A stretch of DNA of 64,000 nt, taken from positions 1,085,704 through 1,149,703 of the forward strand of contig NZ_LMUR01000018.1 of the NCBI RefSeq assembly GCF_009765825.1. Direction: 5' to 3'. The stretch is from Granulicella sp. L60. GTDB taxonomy: Bacteria; Acidobacteriota; Terriglobia; Terriglobales; Acidobacteriaceae. A program made the position numbers and the translations under genes. Shown in pieces: positions 8,448-17,620 of this stretch. Each line of letters opens with the position of its first letter. Within the stretch, counting starts at the first letter, position 1. The notes below the pieces were generated by a model, which worked only from the letters and a program-made list of their open reading frames with translations, was not told the origin of the DNA and made no database searches.

Positions 8448-9758
8448 TTATGCCTGCAGCGCTTCTTCAAACGCCGGCAGGGTCATGGTCTGATCGCGGT
8501 CAGGACCGGTTGAGACCATTCCAATCTTCGCGCCCGACTCCTGCTCAATAAATTTCAGATAATCCTGTGCAAGCTGTGGAAGTTTATCGAACTCGGTGAT
8601 GCCTTCGGTGGAGCTGTTCCAGCCCTTCAGCTTAGTGTAGATGGGCTCGATCGCGTTATATCCCGGCATATCCGCGGGGATGACGTCGGTGACCTTGCCG
8701 TTGATCTTGTAGCCGGTGCAGACGGGGATCTCCGCGCACTCGTCCATCACGTCCATCTTGGTGACGACCAGCCACTCGGTGCCGTTGATCATGTTGCTGT
8801 AGCGCAGCAGGGGTAGGTCGAGCCAGCCGCAGCGGCGTGGACGGCCTGTGACGGCGCCGTACTCCTGCCCGCGCGCACGCAGCAGGTCGCTGGTGGAGTC
8901 GTGGATCTCGGTGGGAAAGGGGCCTTCGCCTACGCGGGTGACGTACGCCTTGGTGACGCCGATGACCGTGCCGATCCGGGTGGGGCCTACGCCGGTTCCG
9001 GTGACTGCTCCGCCTGCGGTCGAGGAGGACGAGGTGACGAAGGGATAGGTTCCGTGGTCGATGTCCAGCAGAGCGCCCTGAGCGCCTTCGAACATCACCT
9101 TTTCGCCGTTGTCGATGGCGTGGTTCAGCATGACCGCCGTGTCGGTTACGAAGGGAGCGATCTGCTCGGCGGCGCGGGAGTACTCCTCGTACATGGTCTT
9201 GGGGTCCAGCGGTTCGGTGCCGAAGAGCGCGTGGGCGATGGTGTTCTTCTCGTGGCAGGCGTTCTCGATGTGGGTGCGGAGCAGCGCGGAGTTGAGCAGA
9301 TCGACGACGCGGAGGCCGCTGCGGTGCATCTTGTCCTCGTAGGCAGGCCCGATACCGCGGCTGGTGGTTCCGATCTTCGTGCGGCCGGGAGCGTTTTCGG
9401 CGGCCAGCTCGATCATCCGGTGGTAGGGAAGGATGACCTGCGCGCGGTTGGAGATGAAGAGCTGTCCGTCTACGGTTAGCCCGGCATCCTTCAGCTTCTT
9501 GACCTCGCTCAGGAAGGCCATCGGATCGAGCACGACGCCGTTGCCGATGACGCCCTTGCACTCCGGACGCAGCACACCGCAGGGAATCAGCTGCAGGACG
9601 AACTTCTTGCCCTTGATGATGACGGTATGTCCGGCGTTGTGGCCGCCCGCGTACCGCGCCACTACGGAGAACTTCTCCGAGAGCACGTCGACGATCTTGC
9701 CCTTGCCTTCATCGCCCCACTGGGCACCCAAAATTACCGCTGATTTGCGTTGATTCAC
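8448..9758 (-). CDS. purA: Adenylosuccinate synthase
   Basis: Catalyses the GTP-dependent joining of IMP and aspartate, the first committed step to AMP. The N-terminal P-loop-like GAQWGDEGKGKIVDVL with catalytic Asp, GHNAGHTVI, the IMP-binding RGIGPAYEDK region, FEGAQGALLDIDHGTYPFVTSSS and TGRPRRCGWLDLPLLRYS are all intact. The length of about 436 fits the family. I place the start at a GTG (9758) giving (M)NQRKSAVILGAQWGDEG; a TTG at 9776 would add six residues but lacks a ribosome site, whereas GGAG precedes the GTG. Confidence 0.97.
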   Translation of the reverse strand: MNQRKSAVILGAQWGDEGKGKIVDVLSEKFSVVARYAGGHNAGHTVIIKGKKFVLQLIPCGVLRPECKGVIGNGVVLDPMAFLSEVKKLKDAGLTVDGQLFISNRAQVILPYHRMIELAAENAPGRTKIGTTSRGIGPAYEDKMHRSGLRVVDLLNSALLRTHIENACHEKNTIAHALFGTEPLDPKTMYEEYSRAAEQIAPFVTDTAVMLNHAIDNGEKVMFEGAQGALLDIDHGTYPFVTSSSSTAGGAVTGTGVGPTRIGTVIGVTKAYVTRVGEGPFPTEIHDSTSDLLRARGQEYGAVTGRPRRCGWLDLPLLRYSNMINGTEWLVVTKMDVMDECAEIPVCTGYKINGKVTDVIPADMPGYNAIEPIYTKLKGWNSSTEGITEFDKLPQLAQDYLKFIEQESGAKIGMVSTGPDRDQTMTLPAFEEALQA

Positions 9759-9880
9759 GACGAGTGTGTTCTCCAAAGGATCGATGTTGGACGGCAGACA
9801 GGCGCTGCCGTGACAGAGGCATGCCCTCCTCCATCATATAGCGTTCCGACGGGGTGCAATCAATGGCGCGGCCAGGCGGT

Positions 9881-9917
9881 CCTCTGGCTGGGCTTCCGGT
9901 GGGAGGCCAGCCAGAGG
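9881..9917 (-). terminator. Hairpin downstream of the VWFA gene
   Basis: CCTCTGGCTGG (9881-9891) pairs with CCAGCCAGAGG (9907-9917), with further partial pairing inside. It lies 21 bases past the VWFA stop but has no T-run on the minus strand, so it is only terminator-like. Confidence 0.4.
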
Positions 9918-9937
9918 GAGCAGCAGGGTCCTACTGC

Positions 9938-11041
9938 TTAGGGGATGGCATAGTAGCCGGTGCGCGTCCTGGCCGTAAGCCCTGGATTCTCAACCTTTAC
10001 GTCGATTGCGTGATAGTTGTTCGTGGGTTCGCCCGGTGCAGCTTCGAGGGTCAGAGTGTAGAACGCGTTTGCATCCGCGACGCAGCGGGTGATCTGGGCC
10101 GTGATGTCGTTGCTCGAGTTCAATGCGAGGCCGCCGCTATGGACAGCGATCACCTGCAGAGCCAGATTGCCGACTTGAGAGTTCTTTGCCGCGGTAATCG
10201 GCTTCAGGAACTCCTGATAGTAGTTGACCCGAAGGCCGCCCGCATCGGCGATTCCGAGGGGATCGACGCTGTAGAGCGTAATTCGCGACTGGCGCAGGGA
10301 GTTCGTGACCGAGACGATGGAGTTGTAGAGGCCCTGCTCCTCTTTGGAGGTGAGATTGATCTGTGGCCCTGAGAGGATCGGCCAGCCCGGACTGATCCAG
10401 ACGATGATCTTTCTACCCGGCTCTCGTGCCTCCGCAGCCGCAAGCTGGTTCAGGGTGCCAAGGGAGAGTTGAAAGCGATCGACGGCGCCGTAGAACCCGG
10501 TGCTGCGGCGGAGCTCGCGTAAGGTCGACTCCTGCTTGTCGAATGACTCCAGAAGCGAGTTGCCGTCCTGCGTGGTGTCGCTCAGGATCTGTGTTTTGGT
10601 GTCGGTAAAAAAGGCGATGGAGGTTGGGAAAGGCAGCTTTCCGCCGTTCTGCTGGAGGACTTTCTTGATCTCGTTTCGCTCGTACGCGACCCGGTTGATC
10701 GTCGTATTGACCTCGTCCACCACGATGATGACCTTGACTGGAGGCTCCGGCTGAGCGGCGGTTTCCATGGACGCGTGGAACGAAAGAATCTGCTGCGGCT
10801 GCTTGTTATCGAGGACGACGAAGTCCTTCTGCTGAAGTCCGGATATGGCCTTGCCGGACCGGTCGGTGACCACGACGTCCAGCACCAGGCGATCCCTGGC
10901 TTCGAGCGGAGTGGCAGGCTGCTGCATCTGCTCCGACGCAGGGGGCGGACCTAGAGGCTGCTGCGATCTTGCCGAACTGGTTGAAAGAGAGACACCCAAA
11001 AGACAGAAAAGAGAAAGACCGGCCCGATAGAACCTGTTCAT
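9938..11041 (-). CDS. Secreted VWFA-related domain protein (acidobacterial type)
   Basis: A 367-residue protein from the ATG at 11041, with GAGGTG seven bases upstream; an in-frame start further out at 11131 lacks a signal-peptide-like beginning. The signal peptide is residues 1-27 (AGLSLFCLLGVSLSTSSARS). The mature protein starts with the acidobacterial pattern LVLDVVVTDRSGKAISGLQQKDFVVLDN, a short beta-sandwich, then a VWA fold (VKVIIVVDEVNTTINRVAYERNEI ... KIIVWISPGWP ... SRITLYSVDPLG). The metal site is DEVNT instead of the usual DxSxS, so metal binding may be lost or altered. Role unknown; VWA domains mediate protein contacts. Confidence 0.85.
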   Translation of the reverse strand: MNRFYRAGLSLFCLLGVSLSTSSARSQQPLGPPPASEQMQQPATPLEARDRLVLDVVVTDRSGKAISGLQQKDFVVLDNKQPQQILSFHASMETAAQPEPPVKVIIVVDEVNTTINRVAYERNEIKKVLQQNGGKLPFPTSIAFFTDTKTQILSDTTQDGNSLLESFDKQESTLRELRRSTGFYGAVDRFQLSLGTLNQLAAAEAREPGRKIIVWISPGWPILSGPQINLTSKEEQGLYNSIVSVTNSLRQSRITLYSVDPLGIADAGGLRVNYYQEFLKPITAAKNSQVGNLALQVIAVHSGGLALNSSNDITAQITRCVADANAFYTLTLEAAPGEPTNNYHAIDVKVENPGLTARTRTGYYAIP

Positions 11042-11350
11042 ACAATGCACCTCAACGACGCACATCCACTTTACTCGCGTTGTGGTGGTTGGAGATACGA
11101 AGGCGGAGACAAAATTGCGCGCGAGCGCCATCCGCTGTACTACAGACGGAGCAGCAGCCCCGGCAGTTTCACCGGCTATACATTTGCATCCTCAGAACCC
11201 GGTGTCTGCTTGTCGGCTGTTCTCGTTTTTGATGGCGCAAGCCGTGGTCTACCGCTATTCTCCTCCTTGCAGCTTGAACCACGCGCGCTGCCGCACCATG
11301 ACGCGCGATCGGCAGACGCCTCGCTTTCATACTCTTCGTTTTGGGTCCTT
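11042..11350. other. Divergent intergenic region, VWFA / MFS-spermidine synthase
   Basis: A 309-base gap that should hold promoters for both divergent genes. The plus reading frame is open back to an ATG at 11045, but that extension would not resemble the family's N-terminus, so I treat it as non-coding. Confidence 0.4.
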
Positions 11351-13405
11351 ATGTCCGCATCACGGCTTCTCTATGGCACCACGGTCTTCCTCGGCGCATT
11401 CCTGCTCTTCCTCGTGGAGCCGATGGCGGCCAAGCAACTTCTCCCAATCCTTGGGGGCTCGTCGGCGGTCTGGCTAACCTGCCTGGTCTTCTTTCAGGTG
11501 GTGCTTTTGCTGGGCTACCTTTATGCGCACTGGCTCACGCGAAGCCACACAGCACGCTGGCAGAGGCCTCTCTACCTCGTCTCTCTCTTTGCAGCGGTTC
11601 TTCTGCTCGCAGCGCAAAGGCTTCTTCCCGCGACTCTCAGTCGAGGGTCGGAGCATCCTGTCGCGACCATCTTCCTGACGCTTAGCGCAACGATTGGCCT
11701 GCCCTTTCTTCTGCTTGGCTCTACCAGTCCGTTGCTTCAGGTATGGTTTCTGCGCACTGAAAGCGGCGGCATTCCGTATCGCCTCTTCGCGTTGTCGAAT
11801 ACAGGCTCACTCCTCGCATTGCTGGCGTACCCCACGCTGGTCGAGCCGAACCTGACGCTCAGGTTGCAACAAACTTTGTGGTCGCTCGGTTTTCTCGTCT
11901 ACGTGATTCTCTGCACAGTGCTTGCGCGAAGACCGCAGACCATAGAGCCCGCTGCTGCAACACAATATGAACGTGATGCGCCGCGCACCCCGGCCTTCAC
12001 GAAGAGTCTGTGGTTTCTTCTACCCATGGCCGCGGCGATGCAGCTTAGCGCCGTCACCGCGCACCTCACCGTCAACATTGCCGCGATTCCGCTGCTCTGG
12101 ATGCTTCCACTTGCCGTGTATCTTCTCACCTTCATCCTGGCGTTTGAGCTTCCGGGACTCTATCGCCGCGGCATCGTCGTCCGTCTGCTCGTCGTTATGC
12201 TGGCCGCTCTAGGCTACGCGATCTCGAAGACCGACGTCAGCATTCCCATTGGTATCGCCATCCTGTTCTTTCTTGTCGAAGCGTTTCTTGCCTGCCTGTT
12301 CTGTCACGCAGAAGCCTATGCGCTCCGCCCTCAGCGCGCCTCCGAAACAACGCTTTTCTATCTATTGATCGCAGCCGGTGGCGCGGCCGGAACCTTCTTC
12401 ATCGGCATCGCCAGTCCGCTGCTGTTCTCTGCCAACTATGACCTCGCCATCTCGTTCTTCGTCACTGCCGCGCTTGCCATCGCGGTTACATGGAGCGATG
12501 GCTGGCCCCAGCGCCTGCTCTGGTCCACTGCTGCTGTGCTGCTCCTTTTCTTTGCGATCATGCTGCATACCGCATACAGCCGTCAGGCTATCTTGCAGGT
12601 TCGCAACTTCTATGGCACGCTACGTGTGAAGCAGCTTGCAACCACGCAGGGCGCTACCGAACGCATGTTGCTCAATGGCACCATCCAGCACGGCACTCAG
12701 CTGTTTGCGCCGGGCCTCACGCGGACTCCCACTACCTACTATGCTGACGACTCCGGCATTGGCCTGGCGCTGCGCTTCTGTTGCACCACCTCCGCCAACG
12801 AGCCCGTGCATCCGCGCAGCATCGGCGTCATAGGATTGGGAACAGGCACGCTCGCCACTTACGGGAACGCGGGCGACCGTATCCGCTTCTACGAGATCAA
12901 TCCGCTCGTCCATCCTATTGCGCAGAATCTCTTCACCTATCTGCGTGACTCGCCCGCTGCCCTCACCTTTGCCGATGGCGACGCCCGCGCCTCGCTCTCT
13001 CGCGAGACTCCGCAGCACTTCGATGTCCTTGCTGTCGATGCCTTCTCGGGCGACGCCATCCCGCTGCATCTGCTCACCACCGAGGCCATAGCTCTCTACC
13101 AGAGGCACCTTGCTCCTGGCGGCATCCTCGCCTTCCACGTCTCCAACCAGTATCTCGATCTCGCGCCTGAGATCGCTCAGCTTGCCATTGCTGCGAAGAT
13201 GCAGTCTCGTCTGGTCGAGAGCGCGGGCGATGACTCAACCGGAGCCTACCGCTCGACGTGGGTGCTTCTCAGCAACAGTTCGACTTTCTTCGAACGGCCC
13301 GAGATCGTTTCAGCAGCAGCGGCCATTCCCAATATCCAACATCTGAAGGAGTGGACCGATGACTACTCCAGCCTGCTACCTATTCTTCATCTCTCGCATC
13401 ATTAA
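11351..13405 (+). CDS. Fused MFS / spermidine-synthase-like membrane protein
   Basis: A 684-residue two-part protein. The N-terminal ~440 residues form about 12-14 hydrophobic helices starting LYGTTVFLGAFLLFLVEPMA, the typical beginning of this family. The C-terminal ~200 residues are a Rossmann methyltransferase-like fold: IGVIGLGTGTLATYG (SAM/dcSAM loop), FYEINPLVHPIA, FADGDARASL, FDVLAVDAFSGDAIPLHLLT. Aminopropyl transfer has not been shown for most members. The ATG at 11351 has no strong ribosome site but fits the family's N-terminus. The stop abuts a full copy of the palindromic repeat element. Confidence 0.85.
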   Translation: MSASRLLYGTTVFLGAFLLFLVEPMAAKQLLPILGGSSAVWLTCLVFFQVVLLLGYLYAHWLTRSHTARWQRPLYLVSLFAAVLLLAAQRLLPATLSRGSEHPVATIFLTLSATIGLPFLLLGSTSPLLQVWFLRTESGGIPYRLFALSNTGSLLALLAYPTLVEPNLTLRLQQTLWSLGFLVYVILCTVLARRPQTIEPAAATQYERDAPRTPAFTKSLWFLLPMAAAMQLSAVTAHLTVNIAAIPLLWMLPLAVYLLTFILAFELPGLYRRGIVVRLLVVMLAALGYAISKTDVSIPIGIAILFFLVEAFLACLFCHAEAYALRPQRASETTLFYLLIAAGGAAGTFFIGIASPLLFSANYDLAISFFVTAALAIAVTWSDGWPQRLLWSTAAVLLLFFAIMLHTAYSRQAILQVRNFYGTLRVKQLATTQGATERMLLNGTIQHGTQLFAPGLTRTPTTYYADDSGIGLALRFCCTTSANEPVHPRSIGVIGLGTGTLATYGNAGDRIRFYEINPLVHPIAQNLFTYLRDSPAALTFADGDARASLSRETPQHFDVLAVDAFSGDAIPLHLLTTEAIALYQRHLAPGGILAFHVSNQYLDLAPEIAQLAIAAKMQSRLVESAGDDSTGAYRSTWVLLSNSSTFFERPEIVSAAAAIPNIQHLKEWTDDYSSLLPILHLSHH

Positions 13406-13613
13406 AGATGATGTCCTGCCGGACGGGCCGCTTACTCAGCGGGAGGTCACTTCGTGACGTGTATACCTGTCACGCCCGTGCAGAAGATAAAGGTCCTCCC
13501 GTTGGTCGGCACAATCTTTATTGCCGACCAACGGAAGGCCCACCCGAAGGGGTACATAAGTCACGAAGTGACCTCCTCACGAGCAGTGGGCCCGTCCGGC
13601 AGGACATATCTTC
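13406..13613. repeat. Nested-palindrome repeat element, full copy A
   Basis: A roughly 208-base imperfect palindrome. Outer arms are GTCCTGCCGGACGGGCC (13413-13429) and its exact complement GGCCCGTCCGGCAGGAC (13589-13605). Middle arms are GAGGTCACTTCGTGAC (13443-13458) and GTCACGAAGTGACCTC (13560-13575). The inner hairpin is TTGGTCGGC / GCCGACCAA (13502-13510, 13523-13531). It fills the whole gap between two convergent genes and has no ORF of substance. See copies at 34674, 41525, 44806, 48560, 53389 and 58228. Confidence 0.9.
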
Positions 13614-15914
13614 TTAATCCGCGCGTCCATTGATAGCGTCATCAAGCGAAATATTGTTCTTCTCAAGCAGATTGCCAAGGGCGCGATCGAGTGCGATACG
13701 AGCCTTCATCCAGTTACTGCGGGCGGCAATCTCGGTAGAGCGCGCCTGCGCCAGGTAGGCTTCATTTTGCACGACCAGCAAATTCGTCGACTGCCCGAAT
13801 GCCAGCTTGTCCCGCTCGGCATCCAGCAACTGCTGTTGATAGCCGCGGCTGGCGACAGCGGCGTTATAGGCCGCCTGCGCGGTCTGCAAAGCAATCACAG
13901 CGTTTTCTATCTCCTCGCGAATCTGGTCCTCAAGACGCTCCGTGCGTGCGGCGCTCTGACGAAGTTGAATCGTATCGCGGGCAGCGTCCGCCTGGGCGAT
14001 TCGGTTGCGCAGCGGAAGGGTCACCTGCACGCCTGCCTGATAGATCGTCGCGGTTCGAAGCCCACCAAGCGCCAGATTTTGTGGAATGGTGACCGCGCCG
14101 GTACCGGCCGCAGCGGGTGAACCAAGCGGCTCGTAGTTCTGCTCCGAGCTTCCGCGTGTCTGAACATTTGCATAGACATTCAACTGCGTCAGCGCGTTGT
14201 TTCGCGAGCCCTGCACGCTGATCTCGCCGGACTTCACCTGCAGATGTGCCTGAGCGAGATCGGGCCGATTGGCCAGACCGGCAGCTTCGAGCTGCTCTAC
14301 ATTCAGCTCCTCGGGATTTTCTGGAACGGTGATGCGATCCGTGGGAATGATCCCGCTAAAAGCGATATGAAATGCAGGCGCGCCCGGACGAATAATCTCG
14401 TTGCGCAGGATGACCTCCTGCTGACGATAGAGTCCCTGCGCCTGCACGAGATCGAACTCCGAGCTGGTGAGCAGAGCTTGTGCGCGTGTGAGTTCGATGG
14501 GAGCGAGCGTGCCTTGCTTCACCTGATCGTTGTCATCGTCGTAGAGCTTGCGTGCGGCGCGGAGTGCTTCCTGCTTAACCGCGATGTTCTCGCCGAGCGA
14601 CACCAGGTCGTAGTAGAGGCGGGAGGTGCCGTAGATAGTGTCGATCAGTTGCTGGCGGAAGAGAAGATGAGAGACCTGACGATTCAGATTTGCGATGCGG
14701 AGATAGCGAAGATTCACGCCGCGTCCAAAACCTCGCAGCAGAGGCTGGGTGATCGTGACCGAAGTGCTGGGCGAACTGAAAGGATTATTCTGTGAGTTCG
14801 AAGAGTAGATCACCTGCGAATCGTTGTTTACCGTTCCTTCAATCTGCGTGCCCGTCGAAAAGCCCTCGATGTAGGCGATATTCGCGGTGATGTAGTGCAG
14901 GCTGTCCGGAGTACTGCCTGCGCTAGTCGATCCGTCGCCGCCTGTAGAGGAAAGTCCGGTACCGGTGGTATCGCCGATGGTGACGATGTCGGAGCGCCGA
15001 AAGTATCCTGCCTCGGCGATGAGCGTTGGGTCGAAGTAGGGAATGTTAGCGCCGGCGGAGTATGTCTGCGTCCCGGTCTGGGAGAGATTGTTCTGCGTCA
15101 CCGTCGTGGAGTTCAGCGAGGTCAGGTCGTCGATAGTCGGCGCGATAGGATTCGTGCTGGTCTGCGAGCTATTCAGCAGCGGACTGCCGGGGCCGCCGAT
15201 ACCTTGCGGGGACTCCGTAATGTTGTAGTCGATGCCGCGCGTGCTGCCGCCACCAGAGGCGCGGACGATGTCAGTCTCTGCGAGTTGCAGGTTGTACCGC
15301 TCTACCTCAACCTCCAGATTATTTTCGATCACCAGCGCAAGCGCATCATGAAGTGAGAGATAGAGCTTACCGTCGCGCACCAGAGGCTGTAACCGCTCAC
15401 CGCTGCCTGGAAAGAGCTCCGGTACATGAGGCCGTCGGTAGGGCCCGAGAAAGCCCAGGAAGTTCGGTCGCATGCCAGTGACCTGATCGCGCGCTGGCTC
15501 CGATTTGCTTCTCGCCGTGCTTTGAATCTCTGTTGAATCGACTGTGGGAGCAGGATCTTGTTGCGCATTGATCGCAGGTGGAACGGGCATATCCGGCAGC
15601 ACGGTATCCACCTTTTCCGCAGCAGCTCTGGCTTGCGCGGCGGAGAGCGGACCTACCGCCGGAAGGTTCTGCTGTTCTTTTTGTTCCTGCGGCGTAGGTG
15701 GCGGCAGCGGCGCCGGTTGTGTCTGCTGTGTGCCAGGCTGCGGGGTGTTCAGTGCAGGTGAGGCCAGCTGTTGGGCAATCGCGCAGACGGAGGTTGTGCT
15801 TAGAAGGAGTGCAAGCGCTCCGCTATTTGTAACTGCCATGAGTCGCACGCCAAAGGGGCGCCTAATGCTGTCAGGCCTCCCATCGCTTCGATTGAAGAGT
15901 CTGCGGGTCGTCAT
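13614..15914 (-). CDS. TolC-family outer membrane efflux protein
   Basis: A 766-residue outer-membrane channel component, the last gene of the RND efflux operon. The first ~45 residues include a signal peptide (SGALALLLSTTSVCAIAQ). A Pro/Gln/Thr-rich stretch to about residue 165 follows. Two OEP repeats begin near LYLSLHDALALVIENNLEVEVERYNLQLAETDI and near LNVEQLEAAGLANRPDLAQAHLQVKSGEIS, with coiled-coil heptads such as DQIREEIENAVIALQTAQAAYNAAV. A Gly/Ser/Thr-rich insert lies around residues 240-350. It is much longer than E. coli TolC (493), as is usual for acidobacterial members. The start overlaps the adaptor stop (ATGA). Confidence 0.9.
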   Translation of the reverse strand: MTTRRLFNRSDGRPDSIRRPFGVRLMAVTNSGALALLLSTTSVCAIAQQLASPALNTPQPGTQQTQPAPLPPPTPQEQKEQQNLPAVGPLSAAQARAAAEKVDTVLPDMPVPPAINAQQDPAPTVDSTEIQSTARSKSEPARDQVTGMRPNFLGFLGPYRRPHVPELFPGSGERLQPLVRDGKLYLSLHDALALVIENNLEVEVERYNLQLAETDIVRASGGGSTRGIDYNITESPQGIGGPGSPLLNSSQTSTNPIAPTIDDLTSLNSTTVTQNNLSQTGTQTYSAGANIPYFDPTLIAEAGYFRRSDIVTIGDTTGTGLSSTGGDGSTSAGSTPDSLHYITANIAYIEGFSTGTQIEGTVNNDSQVIYSSNSQNNPFSSPSTSVTITQPLLRGFGRGVNLRYLRIANLNRQVSHLLFRQQLIDTIYGTSRLYYDLVSLGENIAVKQEALRAARKLYDDDNDQVKQGTLAPIELTRAQALLTSSEFDLVQAQGLYRQQEVILRNEIIRPGAPAFHIAFSGIIPTDRITVPENPEELNVEQLEAAGLANRPDLAQAHLQVKSGEISVQGSRNNALTQLNVYANVQTRGSSEQNYEPLGSPAAAGTGAVTIPQNLALGGLRTATIYQAGVQVTLPLRNRIAQADAARDTIQLRQSAARTERLEDQIREEIENAVIALQTAQAAYNAAVASRGYQQQLLDAERDKLAFGQSTNLLVVQNEAYLAQARSTEIAARSNWMKARIALDRALGNLLEKNNISLDDAINGRAD

Positions 15915-17527
15915 TGCTTGCCACCATTCTTCTGATCGCCCCCACCTTTCTGCTGTTGAGCTGAACTCTTCTGCGCGTCTGCCTGTTTCTGATCTCCATA
16001 CTGCGCCGGACCGCCGGGCTGCTGTCCACGCTGCTGCCCGCTGTGGGAGTTTGTGTTTGATCCAGCGGTCTGGACCTCGCGTGGCTGAACCTTGACACCC
16101 TCTCTGACGTCATCCGTCACGGTGGTGATAAGCATGTCGCCGGGCTTGAGTCCGTTGAGTACTTCAACCGAGGGACCGAAGTCGCGGCCTATATCGATCG
16201 GTTGCAGGTGAACGATGTCGTTCCTTACCAGGGCAACCTGATTCTTGTCGTTGCGAACGACGACTGCATCGCCGGGAATGGTGATTCCGGGATCTCCATG
16301 GAGGTCCATGAAGTTGACGACGACATACATTCCAGAGAGCAGCCGCCCGTCCTTGTTATCGACCTGCACTTCGGTCAGCAACGTTCGGCTGTTCAGATCG
16401 ATCGAACCAGCGGTGCGTGTGATCAGTCCGTAGAAACTCTCTTTTGGAAACGACTGGAAGTGGAGGGACGCACGCATACCCGGATGGATCGCAGCTGAGT
16501 AGCCCTCCGGAACGCTTACAAGAATACGAAGCTTGTTGATCTGCGCGATGCTGAAGAGTGATCCTCCCTGTGCTCCACCTGTGGACGGAGTAGCAGCACT
16601 ATTCACATTGCCCGTCGTTCCACTCGTGTTGGTGGAACCCGACTGAGTCGGGCTGCCGCTGCTGGCAGGAGAGCTGGAGGTATCGCCGCCGCCCGAGCCC
16701 TGTGCGGAGATAAGCGCGCCCACATCCACATTGCGCGCCGTAATGATTCCATCAAAGGGAGCGACTACGCGCTCGAACTGCTGGAGTGCGACGACGTGCC
16801 CCAGATTCGCCTCAAACGATTGCACATTGCGCTGTGCCGCAGCCACGTTGGAGAGCTGCGCGTTGAAGTCGGTCTCGCGCTGGTCGCCATCCTGCCGGGA
16901 GAAAACACCCTTGGCAACGAGAACCTTCCATCGCTCCCAGGTCACGCGTGCAAGATCGAGTTGAGACTGCTGTTGCGCCAGCTGCGACTGTGCCTGGCGG
17001 AGCGACGCACGCGCCTGATCGACCTGCTGATCGAGGTCGGGCGCATCGATGATTGCAAGCAACTGGCCTTGATGAACGCGGTCTCCAATATCGACGTAGC
17101 GCCTCTTCAGATATCCGTTCGCGCGTCCATAGACGTTGGCCTGAGTAAGAGGCGTCGTGGTTCCGGGCACGGTCAGGTCGTTTGCGGGAGGAGCGTTCTT
17201 GAGCGTGATGACTTGAACCGCAGGCACTGCGTTCTTTTGCGACTCGGCCTGCGCCTCTGTCTGTTTGTCGCGATGACGCCGAGGCAGATAGCCGAGCAGG
17301 AAGACAAGAAGAAACAGGATCACCGCTCCGATCACTGTCCAGATGACGATTCTGTGCATCTTGCGTTTATGGGCTTCCTCTTCTTCGTGCTTCTGCTCGT
17401 CACTCCGCGTCTCTTTGTGCAATGGAAGCTTTGCCGTGCTGTCGAGAGCATCGCCATGCCACTGGCTCAGAGTGACGGGCTCCTGTTCCTTACTGTGTTC
17501 GCCTTGCTGGTCTTTGGGATCACTCAT
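15911..17527 (-). CDS. RND efflux periplasmic adaptor (membrane fusion protein)
   Basis: A membrane-anchored adaptor linking the inner-membrane pump to TolC. It has a cytoplasmic Lys/Glu-rich N-terminus, one membrane helix (IVIWTVIGAVILFLLVFLLGYL, about residues 57-78), a lipoyl half-motif (ANGYLKRRYVDIGDRVHQGQLLAIID), a helical hairpin (DQQVDQARASLRQAQSQLAQQQSQL), a second lipoyl half (VVAPFDGIITARNVDVGALI) and beta-barrel/MPD domains. A Gly/Ser/Thr-only insert of about 50 residues interrupts the barrel just after VDVGALI. The C-terminus is Gln/Gly/Lys-rich. I chose the ATG at 17527 (MSDPKDQQGE); a GTG at 17539 is possible. Confidence 0.9.
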   Translation of the reverse strand: MSDPKDQQGEHSKEQEPVTLSQWHGDALDSTAKLPLHKETRSDEQKHEEEEAHKRKMHRIVIWTVIGAVILFLLVFLLGYLPRRHRDKQTEAQAESQKNAVPAVQVITLKNAPPANDLTVPGTTTPLTQANVYGRANGYLKRRYVDIGDRVHQGQLLAIIDAPDLDQQVDQARASLRQAQSQLAQQQSQLDLARVTWERWKVLVAKGVFSRQDGDQRETDFNAQLSNVAAAQRNVQSFEANLGHVVALQQFERVVAPFDGIITARNVDVGALISAQGSGGGDTSSSPASSGSPTQSGSTNTSGTTGNVNSAATPSTGGAQGGSLFSIAQINKLRILVSVPEGYSAAIHPGMRASLHFQSFPKESFYGLITRTAGSIDLNSRTLLTEVQVDNKDGRLLSGMYVVVNFMDLHGDPGITIPGDAVVVRNDKNQVALVRNDIVHLQPIDIGRDFGPSVEVLNGLKPGDMLITTVTDDVREGVKVQPREVQTAGSNTNSHSGQQRGQQPGGPAQYGDQKQADAQKSSAQQQKGGGDQKNGGKQ

Positions 17528-17620
17528 AGTTGCAATCACTCATCACTTTCGATCGTTCCGAATTTAATCTATTTGTGTATCCGAGCAATGGGTTGGACTG
17601 CCTTTTACCATGCCATTTCG

